A stretch of 56,272 nt of DNA from Myxococcales bacterium (GTDB taxonomy: Bacteria; Myxococcota_A; Polyangia; Haliangiales; Haliangiaceae), in the NCBI GenBank assembly GCA_028287115.1, contig JAQBQF010000364.1, positions 1 to 56,272 on the forward strand, in the 5' to 3' direction. Position 1 is the stretch's first letter. Every line of letters begins with the position of its first letter. The position numbers and the translations under genes are program-made. Of the stretch, positions 1 to 7,715 are shown piece after piece. Below the pieces are notes generated by a model, which did no database searches, was not told where the DNA came from, and saw only the letters and a list, made by a program, of their open reading frames with translations.

Positions 1-368
1 TGCGGATCGACGAAGCGATGAATCCGCTCGCGCTCCTCGCGACCGGGCTCTACGGACAGGAGCTGCCGCCACAAGATGGCGCGCCCGTGCGGCTCGTGAC
101 GCCGTGGAAGTACGGCTTCAAGGGTATCAAGTCGATCGTCAAGATCACGCTGACCGCGACGCAGCCGCCGACGAGCTGGAATCGCTACGCGCCGGGCGAG
201 TACGGCTTCTTCGGGAACGTCAATCCGGGCCACGCACACCCGCGCTGGAGTCAGGCGACCGAGCAACGGATCGGAGAATCCGGTCGTCGCAAGACGCTGA
301 TGTTCAACGGCTACGGCGATCAGGTCGCGAGCCTCTACGCCGGGATGGATCTCGATGCCAACTACTAA
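1..368 (+). CDS. msrP: Protein-methionine-sulfoxide reductase catalytic subunit MsrP, 3' part
   Basis: This is the C-terminal 121 residues of MsrP (YedY), the periplasmic molybdopterin enzyme that reduces methionine sulfoxide in envelope proteins. The reading frame is open from base 3 (residues RIDEAM...), so the gene is cut by the window edge. Hallmarks of the MsrP C-terminus are visible: LPPQDGAPVRLV, PWKYGFKGIKSI, a segment with NVNPG..HPRWSQATE, and the closing FNGYGDQVASLYAG. The twin-arginine signal and the cofactor-binding half lie outside the window. The stop codon lies inside the start region of the next gene, an msrQ-type fusion, so the two are almost certainly co-transcribed and translationally coupled. 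Identification rests on strong recall of the family sequence; the missing half could not be checked. Confidence 0.93.
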   Translation, partial: RIDEAMNPLALLATGLYGQELPPQDGAPVRLVTPWKYGFKGIKSIVKITLTATQPPTSWNRYAPGEYGFFGNVNPGHAHPRWSQATEQRIGESGRRKTLMFNGYGDQVASLYAGMDLDANY

Positions 369-2073
369 CCGTGTGATGGACGCGAAGTTCGCGAAGCGGC
401 TCGTGATCATCAACGGGCTCGTGCCGGCGCTCTTGCTCGTGTGGGATGCCTATCGCCACCAGCTCGGCGTCAACGAGGTCAACTTCGCGATCCGCACGAC
501 CGGGCTCGTCGGCCTCGTGCTCCTGGTCTCGTCGCTCCTGATCACGCCGCTGCGGCGGCTGACCGGCTGGAACACGCTGATCTCGATCCGGCGCAACCTC
601 GGCGTGCTCGGTTTCTGTTACATCGCCACCCACTTCTTGATCTTCTTCGTGTTCGATCGCGAGGCGAGCGTCGGCAGCACGCTCGAAGAGATCGTCGAGC
701 GCGTCTACCTGTGGTTTGGCTTCGGTGCGCTCGTGCTGATGATCCCGCTCGCGGTGACCTCGACCGACGGCATGGTCAGCCGGCTCGGCGCGAAGCGCTG
801 GAAGCTGCTGCACCGACTCACGTACGTGATCATCGCGTGCGGCGTCGTTCACTACTACCTGCTCGTCAAGTCCGACGTGCGGCAGCCGGGCGCGTTCGGC
901 ATCGTGGTCATCGCGCTGCTCGTGTACCGGATCGTCCGGCACTACCTCGATCTGCGAGCCGAGGTTCGCACGGCGCACGAGAAGATCGCGGCGGCGCGCG
1001 CCGCGGCACCGAAGAAGAAGAAGTTCTGGTCGGGTGAGCTCGAGATCGTGCGGATCTTCGACGAGACGCACGACGTCAAGACGTTCCGCTTCGCGTCACC
1101 CGACAGCGGCCCGCTGCCGTTCGAGCACATCGCCGGCCAGTACTTGAACCTCGCGCTGACGATCGACGGCAAGCGCGTCAATCGCTCGTACACGATCGCC
1201 TCCTCGCCGACGCGCAACGCGTACTGCGAGATCTCGGTGAAGCGGGCCGCGAACGGTTACGGCTCGAAGCATCTGCACGACATGTGGCGTGAAGGCAACC
1301 GCGTCAAGGTCTCCGCACCGGCGGGCAAGTTCTACTTCGCCGGGCACGAATCGGAGCGCGTCGTGTTGATCGCCGGCGGCATCGGTATCACGCCGATGAT
1401 GTCGGTCGTGCGAAGCCTGACGGATCGCGGTTGGACGGGAGATGTGTATCTGGTGTTCTCGGTGCGCAAGCTCGCCGACTTCGTGTTCCGCGACGAGCTC
1501 ACGTATCTCCAGGGCCGCTTCCCGAAACTGCGCGTCAAGGTCACGCTGACCAACGATCCGGACGCCGCGTGGGACGGCGCGCGCGGGCAGATCACGCGCG
1601 AGCTGATCGATGGCTTCGTGCCGAACCTCGCGCACGGGCCGATCCTGCTGTGTGGGCCCGATCCGATGATGACCGGTATGCGCAAGCTGCTGGTCGAGAT
1701 GGGAATTCCCGACGCCGAGATCCATCAAGAGGCATTCGTCTCGCCGCCGAGTGTCGAGCCGGTGAACGGCACGCCCGCGGTGCTGATCGAAGAACCGCTC
1801 GCCGAGGGCGAGGTCGCCAACATCTTGTTCAAGCGCGCCGGCAAGACCGCGGAGCTTCCTTCGGATCTGACGGTGCTCGAGTGCGCCGAGGATGCTGGGA
1901 TCGCGATCCCCTTCGAGTGCCGGTCGGGCATCTGCGGCCAGTGCAAGACGCACTTGATCTCCGGCAAGGTCACGATGGAAGTCCAGGATGCGCTCACCGC
2001 CGCCGATAAGTCGAAAGGCCTGATCCTGGCGTGTCAGGCTCGTGCCGCCCGGGATGTGGTCGTCGACGCGTGA
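355..2073 (+). CDS. MsrQ-type heme membrane domain fused to NAD(P)H:FAD reductase and 2Fe-2S ferredoxin domain
   Basis: A 572-residue fusion. Residues about 10-205 are a ferric-reductase-like/MsrQ membrane domain with several hydrophobic helices and candidate heme histidines (IATHFLIFF; LLHRLTY; GVVHYYLL). Residues about 225-460 are a ferredoxin-NADP reductase unit: RSYTIAS (FAD), GGIGITPMMS (NAD(P)H) and CGPDPMM. Residues about 480-572 are a plant-type 2Fe-2S ferredoxin (CRSGICGQC plus LACQA). In E. coli MsrQ is a separate heme protein passing electrons from the quinone pool or flavin reductase to MsrP; here the whole NAD(P)H-to-heme chain appears to be one polypeptide, like a NOX enzyme. 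It overlaps msrP by 14 bases. A start at ATG 376 (565 aa) is equally possible and matches the family N-terminus well; the 355 start has a purine-rich stretch upstream. Confidence 0.9.
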   Translation: MPTTNRVMDAKFAKRLVIINGLVPALLLVWDAYRHQLGVNEVNFAIRTTGLVGLVLLVSSLLITPLRRLTGWNTLISIRRNLGVLGFCYIATHFLIFFVFDREASVGSTLEEIVERVYLWFGFGALVLMIPLAVTSTDGMVSRLGAKRWKLLHRLTYVIIACGVVHYYLLVKSDVRQPGAFGIVVIALLVYRIVRHYLDLRAEVRTAHEKIAAARAAAPKKKKFWSGELEIVRIFDETHDVKTFRFASPDSGPLPFEHIAGQYLNLALTIDGKRVNRSYTIASSPTRNAYCEISVKRAANGYGSKHLHDMWREGNRVKVSAPAGKFYFAGHESERVVLIAGGIGITPMMSVVRSLTDRGWTGDVYLVFSVRKLADFVFRDELTYLQGRFPKLRVKVTLTNDPDAAWDGARGQITRELIDGFVPNLAHGPILLCGPDPMMTGMRKLLVEMGIPDAEIHQEAFVSPPSVEPVNGTPAVLIEEPLAEGEVANILFKRAGKTAELPSDLTVLECAEDAGIAIPFECRSGICGQCKTHLISGKVTMEVQDALTAADKSKGLILACQARAARDVVVDA

Positions 2074-2135
2074 TCGGGAATAACCATCGGCGATTCTCGG
2101 GTTCGCGGAGGACGGAAGCCGAGTAAGCTCTTCCC

Positions 2136-2741
2136 ATGTCGCAAACCCCGCCCAAGACGACTACGCAGCAGGCAGTGCAGATTGCCGCGATCATCGGCGT
2201 CGGGGTCGTCGCCTTGAACGTCGCCTTCTTCTTCCTGTCCGATTCCTACTTCCACGATCATCTAGATGCAGTGAACGTCTCGGGCGTTCGTGGCGCGTTC
2301 GGGGTCCTCACCGGGATCGTCGGGGTGGCATCGTTTCTCGCTGCGTTGGCACCGCGTCTCGTCGGCCATGCGCTCGCCGCGATCGTCGCCGTGTGCTCGC
2401 TGGTTGCCGGCGTCGCGGCGCTGAACGCCGGCTTGCCGAACGTCATGGGGATGACGCTGCTCGTCCTCGGGGTCGTCGTCCCGTTGCTCGTCTGGCAATC
2501 GCTGCTGCACTCGCGCGCCGCGTGGTCGTTTCTGATCGCGATCATGGCGGTGTTCGCGACGGTCGATTTCTTCGGCGCGCCGAAAGTCCGCGGCCTGCTC
2601 GGCATCGGCCTGTGGACCGCGCTGATCGTCCCCGGTCTCCAGATCGTCTCCGCGATTGCGTTGGCGATGATCCGTAGCGAGTACCGCGAGGGTGCCGCGG
2701 ATTCGAAGTCGGTGCTGCCGACGAAGATCGCAGCGCAGTGA
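2136..2741 (+). CDS. Six-helix membrane protein of unknown function
   Basis: The 201-residue product is highly hydrophobic, with about six predicted membrane segments (near residues 14-35, 54-72, 76-96, 103-121, 128-147 and 155-178), a short polar N-terminus rich in Thr/Gln and a charged C-terminal tail. No catalytic motif or known family signature was recognised. The gene stands 62 bases downstream of the msrQ fusion on the same strand and may share its transcript, but nothing links it functionally to methionine sulfoxide repair. It ends just before an 18-bp tandem repeat that separates it from the convergent queE gene. The coding assignment rests on length, codon bias and the regular helix pattern. 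Confidence 0.75.
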   Translation: MSQTPPKTTTQQAVQIAAIIGVGVVALNVAFFFLSDSYFHDHLDAVNVSGVRGAFGVLTGIVGVASFLAALAPRLVGHALAAIVAVCSLVAGVAALNAGLPNVMGMTLLVLGVVVPLLVWQSLLHSRAAWSFLIAIMAVFATVDFFGAPKVRGLLGIGLWTALIVPGLQIVSAIALAMIRSEYREGAADSKSVLPTKIAAQ

Positions 2742-2743
2742 TT

Positions 2744-2779
2744 TGATCGCTCAGGGCTGTCTGATCGATCAGGGCTGTT
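2744..2779. repeat. 18-bp tandem repeat, two copies
   Basis: Two head-to-tail 18-base units, TGATCGCTCAGGGCTGTC and TGATCGATCAGGGCTGTT, differ at two positions. They fill the gap between two convergent genes, and the last bases reach the queE stop codon. Confidence 0.8.
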
Positions 2780-3395
2780 ACGGCACGCCGAGGATCTTGT
2801 GGAGCTGTAGCGACAGTCGCCAGCTCGGTCGCGCGTGCACGAGCGCGAGCGTCCGCGCGAGGTAACGATCGTATTCGGCGGTCATGCACGGCTGCACGAA
2901 GTAGTGAGCGCAGCGATATCGCTTCGTGTAACCGTCGAGCGTGGTCTCGTCGACGGTGTCATCGATCACGACCTTGAGCTCGCTGACAGGGAGACCGCCG
3001 ACGAGCGAGATCGAGGCCGGATGAAACTGCGGCTTCGGCGAGACCGTCAGCCAATCCACGGGGCCGTCGAGCGCGCGTGTGCCGTTCGACTCCATGTGGA
3101 TCCGAAATCCTGCCGCGTGCAGCGCTTCCGACAGAGGCGCGTCCCACTGCAGCGTTGGCTCGCCGCCGGTGACGACGACCATCCGCGCCCGATTGCGATC
3201 GAGCTCGATCAGCGTCTTCACGATCTCGTCGGCCGTGCAGCGCGTCGCACCGTCGGGCGCGAAGTCCGTGTCGCACCAGTCACAACTCAAGTTACATGCT
3301 GCGAACCGCAAGAACACGCAGGGTGAGCCGGCGTGTGCACCTTCGCCTTGCAGCGTCGGGCCGAACATCTCCTTGACGAGGTACTGCCGGGACAT
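2778..3395 (-). CDS. queE: 7-carboxy-7-deazaguanine synthase (radical SAM)
   Basis: QueE converts 6-carboxy-5,6,7,8-tetrahydropterin into 7-carboxy-7-deazaguanine in the queuosine pathway. The 205-residue product starts with an N-terminal EMFGPTLQGEG segment typical of QueE, followed by the radical-SAM cluster motif CNLSCDWC (CX3CX2C) near residues 34-41, then TGGEPTLQ (the GGEP SAM-binding motif) and a C-terminal segment ending LQLHKILGVP, also characteristic (LQ.HK..G). Length is close to known members (about 200-225). No other queuosine genes (queC, queD, queF) are in the window. The start sits 25 bases from the divergent lipoprotein start at 3421, so the two genes share a very short promoter region. 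Confidence 0.93.
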   Translation of the reverse strand: MSRQYLVKEMFGPTLQGEGAHAGSPCVFLRFAACNLSCDWCDTDFAPDGATRCTADEIVKTLIELDRNRARMVVVTGGEPTLQWDAPLSEALHAAGFRIHMESNGTRALDGPVDWLTVSPKPQFHPASISLVGGLPVSELKVVIDDTVDETTLDGYTKRYRCAHYFVQPCMTAEYDRYLARTLALVHARPSWRLSLQLHKILGVP

Positions 3396-3420
3396 GGTCG
3401 CGAGTCGATGCTATAGCGCG

Positions 3421-4392
3421 ATGGTGCCTCGCCGCGTAGCTATCGTCGCCGCGATCGCGCTCGTCGCGTGCGGCAAGAGCGACCCGGCGCCCCCGAAGCC
3501 CGCGCCGATCGGCAACACGAATCACGCACGCGTGCCCGCCGCGAGCGACGGCTCGCCCTGCGAGCAACTGCCATTCGCGGAGTCGACGCCGGTGCCCGAA
3601 GCGTCCGGTGCGGCATGGCTCACGATCGACGGCAAGCCCGCGCTGGTCGTGATCAGCGACAGCGGCAATGACGGCGCGTACGCGATCGTCGATCCGGACA
3701 CCGGTGCGACGCTCGAGCAAGGCAAGCTTCCGCTCAAGGAGGGCAGCGACGACCTCGAAGGCGCCGCCGGACGCGACGACAAGCTCTACGCGCTCTCGTC
3801 CGCGGGTTGGATCCGGGTGTGGAAGCGCAAGGACAAGGGCTTCGAGCTCGTCGACGGACCCTACCCGCTCGGGCCGATCGACCTGCCCAAGCACGGCGGC
3901 ATGGGCGACAAGCCGCCGAAAGGCGACGGCATGGTGTGCCCGATCGAAGGTACGAACTGCGGCCGTAATTATGAGGGCCTGTGTCTGCGGCCGCGCGGGG
4001 CCGGCGGGATCAACCCGCTGCTCTGCACCGGCTTCGCGGCTTCGAAGGCAGACGGTCATCTGTACTGCCTGACCGAGGCGAGCGAACCCCATGACCTCGT
4101 CGTCCATCGCGATCGCGCGATCCAGATCGCCCGGCCCGGTGTCGTCGCGGACTGCGCGTTCGGCGAGGACGGCTCGCTATGGGCGGGTAACAATCTGTTC
4201 GGGATGTCCGAGGTCTACCGGGTCGACAATTCGGTCGATCCAGAGCACGCCAAGGTCATCGAGATCGCTCCCATTGGCGTCGGGTTCGCCGAGACGCTCG
4301 CGGCGCGCGGAGACATCATTTATCGGATGTCCGATACCGGCGGCTCCCCGAGCTTGATGGCCAAATTTCGCTGTTCGGCCAAGGCCCGGTAG
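3421..4392 (+). CDS. Lipoprotein, predicted beta-propeller-like, unknown function
   Basis: The start at 3421 gives a 323-residue protein with a clear lipoprotein signal: positive MVPRR, a hydrophobic core and lipobox LVAC with Cys17 as the lipidation site, then a Pro/Lys-rich linker. The frame stays open upstream but that part runs through queE on the other strand. The mature part has repeated beta-rich segments of the kind seen in propeller-like esterase or SdiA-regulated-type proteins (for example AAWLTIDGKPALVVISD, DDLEGAAGRDDKLYALS, DGSLWAGNNLFG), plus several cysteines that could form disulfides (Cys near VCPIEGTNCG and LCLRPRG..LLCTG). The function is unknown. It ends 9 bases before nrdR and is probably co-transcribed with it. 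Confidence 0.8.
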   Translation: MVPRRVAIVAAIALVACGKSDPAPPKPAPIGNTNHARVPAASDGSPCEQLPFAESTPVPEASGAAWLTIDGKPALVVISDSGNDGAYAIVDPDTGATLEQGKLPLKEGSDDLEGAAGRDDKLYALSSAGWIRVWKRKDKGFELVDGPYPLGPIDLPKHGGMGDKPPKGDGMVCPIEGTNCGRNYEGLCLRPRGAGGINPLLCTGFAASKADGHLYCLTEASEPHDLVVHRDRAIQIARPGVVADCAFGEDGSLWAGNNLFGMSEVYRVDNSVDPEHAKVIEIAPIGVGFAETLAARGDIIYRMSDTGGSPSLMAKFRCSAKAR

Positions 4393-4401
4393 ACTTATCG
4401 A

Positions 4402-4878
4402 GTGCAGTGTCCGTATTGCAGCGGCGACTCGAGCGTGACCGAGACGCGGGTGACCGCCGACGGCATGCGTAGGCGCCGGCTCTGCACGGTCTGCAAGCGC
4501 CGCTTCACGACGTACGAGAAGCTCGGGGCACCGGGACTCAAGGTGCAAAAGCGCGACGCGAGCGTCGAATCGTTCGACGGCGAAAAGCTGTTTCAGTCGT
4601 TGCGCCGCGTGTCGGCCCACCGCAGCACCGTGCGCGACGAGGACCTCCGCCGCGTCGCGCGCGACATCGAAGCGACGCTCGTCGACAGCGGGCGCAAGTC
4701 GATCGCCTGGAACGAGATCGTCGCGCTCGCCCTCGAGCGCCTGCGAAACATCGACGTCGTCTCGGCGCAGCGCTTCGCCGCGAACTACACCGACGAATCA
4801 GGCGCGGTGCGCTTCGATGAAGCCGCGCCCGCGTCCGAGTCTCCGCAGCTCGGATTGCCGCTGACAGACGACGAGTAG
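4402..4878 (+). CDS. nrdR: Transcriptional repressor NrdR
   Basis: NrdR is a nucleotide-sensing repressor of ribonucleotide reductase genes. The 158-residue product begins at a GTG codon and has the full N-terminal zinc ribbon (MQCPYC...RRRLCTVCKRRFTTYE; two CxxC pairs) followed by an ATP-cone domain from about residue 48 (V.KRDASVESFDGEKL, then the helical segment with RFAANY). A short acidic C-terminal extension (ASESPQLGLPLTDDE) is longer than in E. coli NrdR. No ribonucleotide reductase gene or NrdR box was noticed nearby. In many bacteria nrdR neighbours ribD/ribE or glyA; here it follows a lipoprotein gene instead. Confidence 0.97.
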   Translation: MQCPYCSGDSSVTETRVTADGMRRRRLCTVCKRRFTTYEKLGAPGLKVQKRDASVESFDGEKLFQSLRRVSAHRSTVRDEDLRRVARDIEATLVDSGRKSIAWNEIVALALERLRNIDVVSAQRFAANYTDESGAVRFDEAAPASESPQLGLPLTDDE

Positions 4879-5009
4879 GGCGTAGAAACGTCAACGAATT
4901 TCTGCGCGGGTCAGCCGACAACTCGGCAGCACGCGAATTCGAAGCCTCGCCGGTGCCGCGAAGCTTCGGCGGCCGGGACGTTTCGGTGACGCGCACGTTT
5001 ACGTTACGA

Positions 5010-6464
5010 CTAGATCGCCAGCACGATCCGTTGGTCGCAAGGCTTGGCGCTCTCGTCCTGACCGCGGCCGGCGATCCGTGTCGGATCCGCGTCGAGCGAC
5101 AACAGCTCCTGGCGGACTTTGCCGATGATCAGTTGATCGAGGTTGCCGCTCGAGTACTGCTGGTGCGTGCCACCGCAGCTCGACTTCGGATCGCCACCGC
5201 CGACTGATTGCGGTCCGGCGCCGCCGCGGAGCACGAACATGTTGCTCGCGCCGGTGAACTGCGCCATCTGGCGCATCACGATCTGGCCGGTGCTGTCCAT
5301 GCCGGAGGCGGACACCGTGAACAGCTTGATGCCGCGTGCCGCGGCGCGACGAGCGGCATCGGCGTAGTCCTTCTCGTCTTGATAGTCGAGGTGCGGAGGC
5401 GCGTCCGCGATCACGACCATCATGCGTGCGACCGAGTCTTCTCGCCACGCGAGCTTGTCGAGTGCGTCGGACAGGCCGGCTTGCATGTCTTCCGGCATGT
5501 CGCCACCGCCGCTCGCGTACAGGCCGTCGACGCTCTTGCCGAACTGAGCAAGATCCGACGAGAACTGAAACGTGCGCGTCACCTGCCCGTCGCCACGGTC
5601 TTTGTACTCGACGAGCCCGATCCGGACGTCGGTCTGTGAGGTCGACAGCTTCGCGGCGACCGTGCGAATCGTGCCTTTGACCGCTTCGATCTCTTCGGAC
5701 ATCGATCCCGTCGTATCGAGCACGAACGCGAGCTCGATCGTGCGTTTCGCAGGTAGGGCGCGAGCGGTGGGGAGCTCGAGCTTCGCGACGTTATCGGCCG
5801 TCTTCGTGCTGATCTGCGCGCTGGTCCGCGCTTGCAGGCACGAAGCGGTCGCGGTGAGCGTCTCGTCCGCGAGCCCGAGCGCGTGCGGAAACAGCAGCGC
5901 GCGCCCGGACGCCATCGTCACCAGAGACGCCGAGCCGTGCTGCCCGCTGATCGTGATCTTGCAGTTAGGTACCGGCTTGCCGTCACGATCTGCGACGACG
6001 AGAAACTCGCGGTCGCGTGTATCGAGCCGTGCGATGCCTCCTGCCGACTGGGCGAGCCACTTCGTGTAGTCGCGATAGTTCGCGTTGTCATCCCATTCGC
6101 CGGCCGCGACACCCGAACGAGCGGGCTCGGGATCGGAGGCTCCGAGGACACCGGCCGAGCGAGCAGTCTCGATCGCGGCCGAGCGATCGCGCTTGGCGTC
6201 TTTGGCACCCCAACCGGTCGCGCTTCCCGCCATCGGCGCCGCAGGCGCACCACGAGATTCTGCGGGCTTCCCGGCCTTGCCTTCGTCGAGTGCCATCGTC
6301 GGTGCAGGCGCCGTCGGGGTACTCGCACCGCCTACTCCAGCACTTGGAGCCTTGTCCGCGCTGTCTTGCGAGAGCCTGCGTGGGGCATCGTCCGCCGACT
6401 TGTTCGCGCAGCCGGCTGTGAGCAAGCTCGCACCTAGTAGCACCTGGCACATCATCGTCCGCAT
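5010..6464 (-). CDS. Lipoprotein with von Willebrand factor A domain
   Basis: The 484-residue product has a signal peptide with lipobox LTAGC near residue 19, a long low-complexity linker rich in Ala/Ser/Pro/Gly, a small beta domain (FLVVADRDGKPVPNCKITI, resembling a carboxypeptidase-regulatory fold) and a VWA domain around residues 250-440. The VWA domain has an intact metal-ion-dependent adhesion site: DTTGS, plus a downstream GGGDMPED stretch and VVIADAPPHLD. The start is set by a GGGAGG sequence (6471-6476) six bases upstream of ATG 6464; a TTG one codon earlier is possible. Lipoproteins with VWA domains are common in myxobacteria and planctomycetes and usually of unknown role, probably binding proteins at the cell envelope. 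Confidence 0.88.
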   Translation of the reverse strand: MRTMMCQVLLGASLLTAGCANKSADDAPRRLSQDSADKAPSAGVGGASTPTAPAPTMALDEGKAGKPAESRGAPAAPMAGSATGWGAKDAKRDRSAAIETARSAGVLGASDPEPARSGVAAGEWDDNANYRDYTKWLAQSAGGIARLDTRDREFLVVADRDGKPVPNCKITISGQHGSASLVTMASGRALLFPHALGLADETLTATASCLQARTSAQISTKTADNVAKLELPTARALPAKRTIELAFVLDTTGSMSEEIEAVKGTIRTVAAKLSTSQTDVRIGLVEYKDRGDGQVTRTFQFSSDLAQFGKSVDGLYASGGGDMPEDMQAGLSDALDKLAWREDSVARMMVVIADAPPHLDYQDEKDYADAARRAAARGIKLFTVSASGMDSTGQIVMRQMAQFTGASNMFVLRGGAGPQSVGGGDPKSSCGGTHQQYSSGNLDQLIIGKVRQELLSLDADPTRIAGRGQDESAKPCDQRIVLAI

Positions 6465-6593
6465 CAAGAGCCTCCCGAAGGTTGTGACTCCTTGCCGACG
6501 TCCAGGTTCCGAAAATGAGTCTGTGCAATCTCGTCAGATGTTGTCGCGATTCGACGACAACATCGCACCCAAGGATCTCCGTGGGCGTGTGTC

Positions 6594-7715
6594 CTAATTC
6601 ATCACGATCAGCGCCGCGCCATCCGCGGTGCCCGGTGAACCGACCACCACCGTGCGTTGAGCGGCGCCGTTCGCGTTGACCCGGATCGTCGCGAGTGTGT
6701 TCGTATAGACGAGGAACAGGCCCGTCGGACCTGTCTTGTTGTCGGTCCGAAGCTTCACGGAGACCGATCCGGTGTCCGGTGGATCGATATAGACGACTGC
6801 ACCTTGTGACGAATCGACCTCGACCGTGGCACCGGCGATCGGATGCTTCGAGGCGCCGCCGGACCACACCGATCCATAGACGATGCCGGGATACTTTGCG
6901 ATCAACGCCGGCTGGAGCGTCAGCGTCTGGATCCCGATGTCGCCGTTGACGGCGACGTGCTCGACCTCGCCGGTAGCCGCGCACACGGTCGGTCCCGACA
7001 TCGCGCACGATACGCTCTCGCTCGTCGCACCGAAGCCGTTGAACGCGAGGCACGACTTCGGGCCGACCTGCGTGTATGCGCTCATCGTGACGAGCCCAGC
7101 GTGCGACACGCCGCCGATCAAGTTGCCGAAGAACGTCGTGCCCTTCTCGAACAGGTTCGGAGTCAGCGTGCCGATGTAGGCGGCACCGCCGGCGTCCGGA
7201 ATCATCGCCGCCGTGCAGTTCTGATCGCTCGGCGACGCACCGGAGACGAGCGTGAACAGATCGAGGAGCCGGACCTTGATCTGGCTTTGCACGCAGTTGA
7301 GGTTCGGCGTCATCGCCATCTGCACGGTGTCCTGGCCGATGTACGCCGAGCCCGCGAAGAAGATCAGATCCGGCGTCGTCCCCGCGATCTGCGGATCGCC
7401 ACACGCCGAAGCGCCCGACCAGCCGAACATCTCGATGCCCGCGAGGCCACTGTCGGGAATCGGCAGCGAGAGCTGACCGCGCACCGCGTCGGCTACCTTC
7501 GCGTAGGTTGCCTGGCCACTGATCTCGATGCACGACCGCTTGAAGTCCATCGGATCGCGCGGGTAGTTCGTGCCGTTTGCGTGAACTTCGATCGCGGTGA
7601 GACAAGAGGTATCGAGCATGTCGGCGTTGCTCGGGAGCTTCAGCTCGACACCGACGGCGGGGTCCGCACACGCGGTGAGCCCGAGCACGGCGGCCACGAC
7701 GAGCAGGTGCCTCAT
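6594..7715 (-). CDS. Secreted lipoprotein of unknown function, last gene of the kinase cassette
   Basis: Starting at ATG 7715 the product is 373 residues with a lipoprotein signal (MRHLLVVAAVLGLTAC, Cys16). That ATG overlaps the TGA stop of the upstream gene by one base (TGATG), which decides the start over a longer frame and suggests translational coupling. The mature protein is beta-rich with ten or so cysteines, ending in a region that resembles a carboxypeptidase-regulatory or Ig-like sandwich (PIAGATVEVD, TGLFLVYTNTLATIRVN). No enzymatic motif is visible. Neighbours upstream are a PEGA-domain protein and a Ser/Thr kinase, so it may be an envelope component controlled by, or sensed with, that kinase (inference). 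Confidence 0.82.
   Translation of the reverse strand: MRHLLVVAAVLGLTACADPAVGVELKLPSNADMLDTSCLTAIEVHANGTNYPRDPMDFKRSCIEISGQATYAKVADAVRGQLSLPIPDSGLAGIEMFGWSGASACGDPQIAGTTPDLIFFAGSAYIGQDTVQMAMTPNLNCVQSQIKVRLLDLFTLVSGASPSDQNCTAAMIPDAGGAAYIGTLTPNLFEKGTTFFGNLIGGVSHAGLVTMSAYTQVGPKSCLAFNGFGATSESVSCAMSGPTVCAATGEVEHVAVNGDIGIQTLTLQPALIAKYPGIVYGSVWSGGASKHPIAGATVEVDSSQGAVVYIDPPDTGSVSVKLRTDNKTGPTGLFLVYTNTLATIRVNANGAAQRTVVVGSPGTADGAALIVMN

Noticed and set aside
3079..3420. N-terminal extension of the lipoprotein at 3421
   Set aside because: The open frame runs back through queE but reads as its antisense; the ATG at 3421 gives a proper lipoprotein signal.
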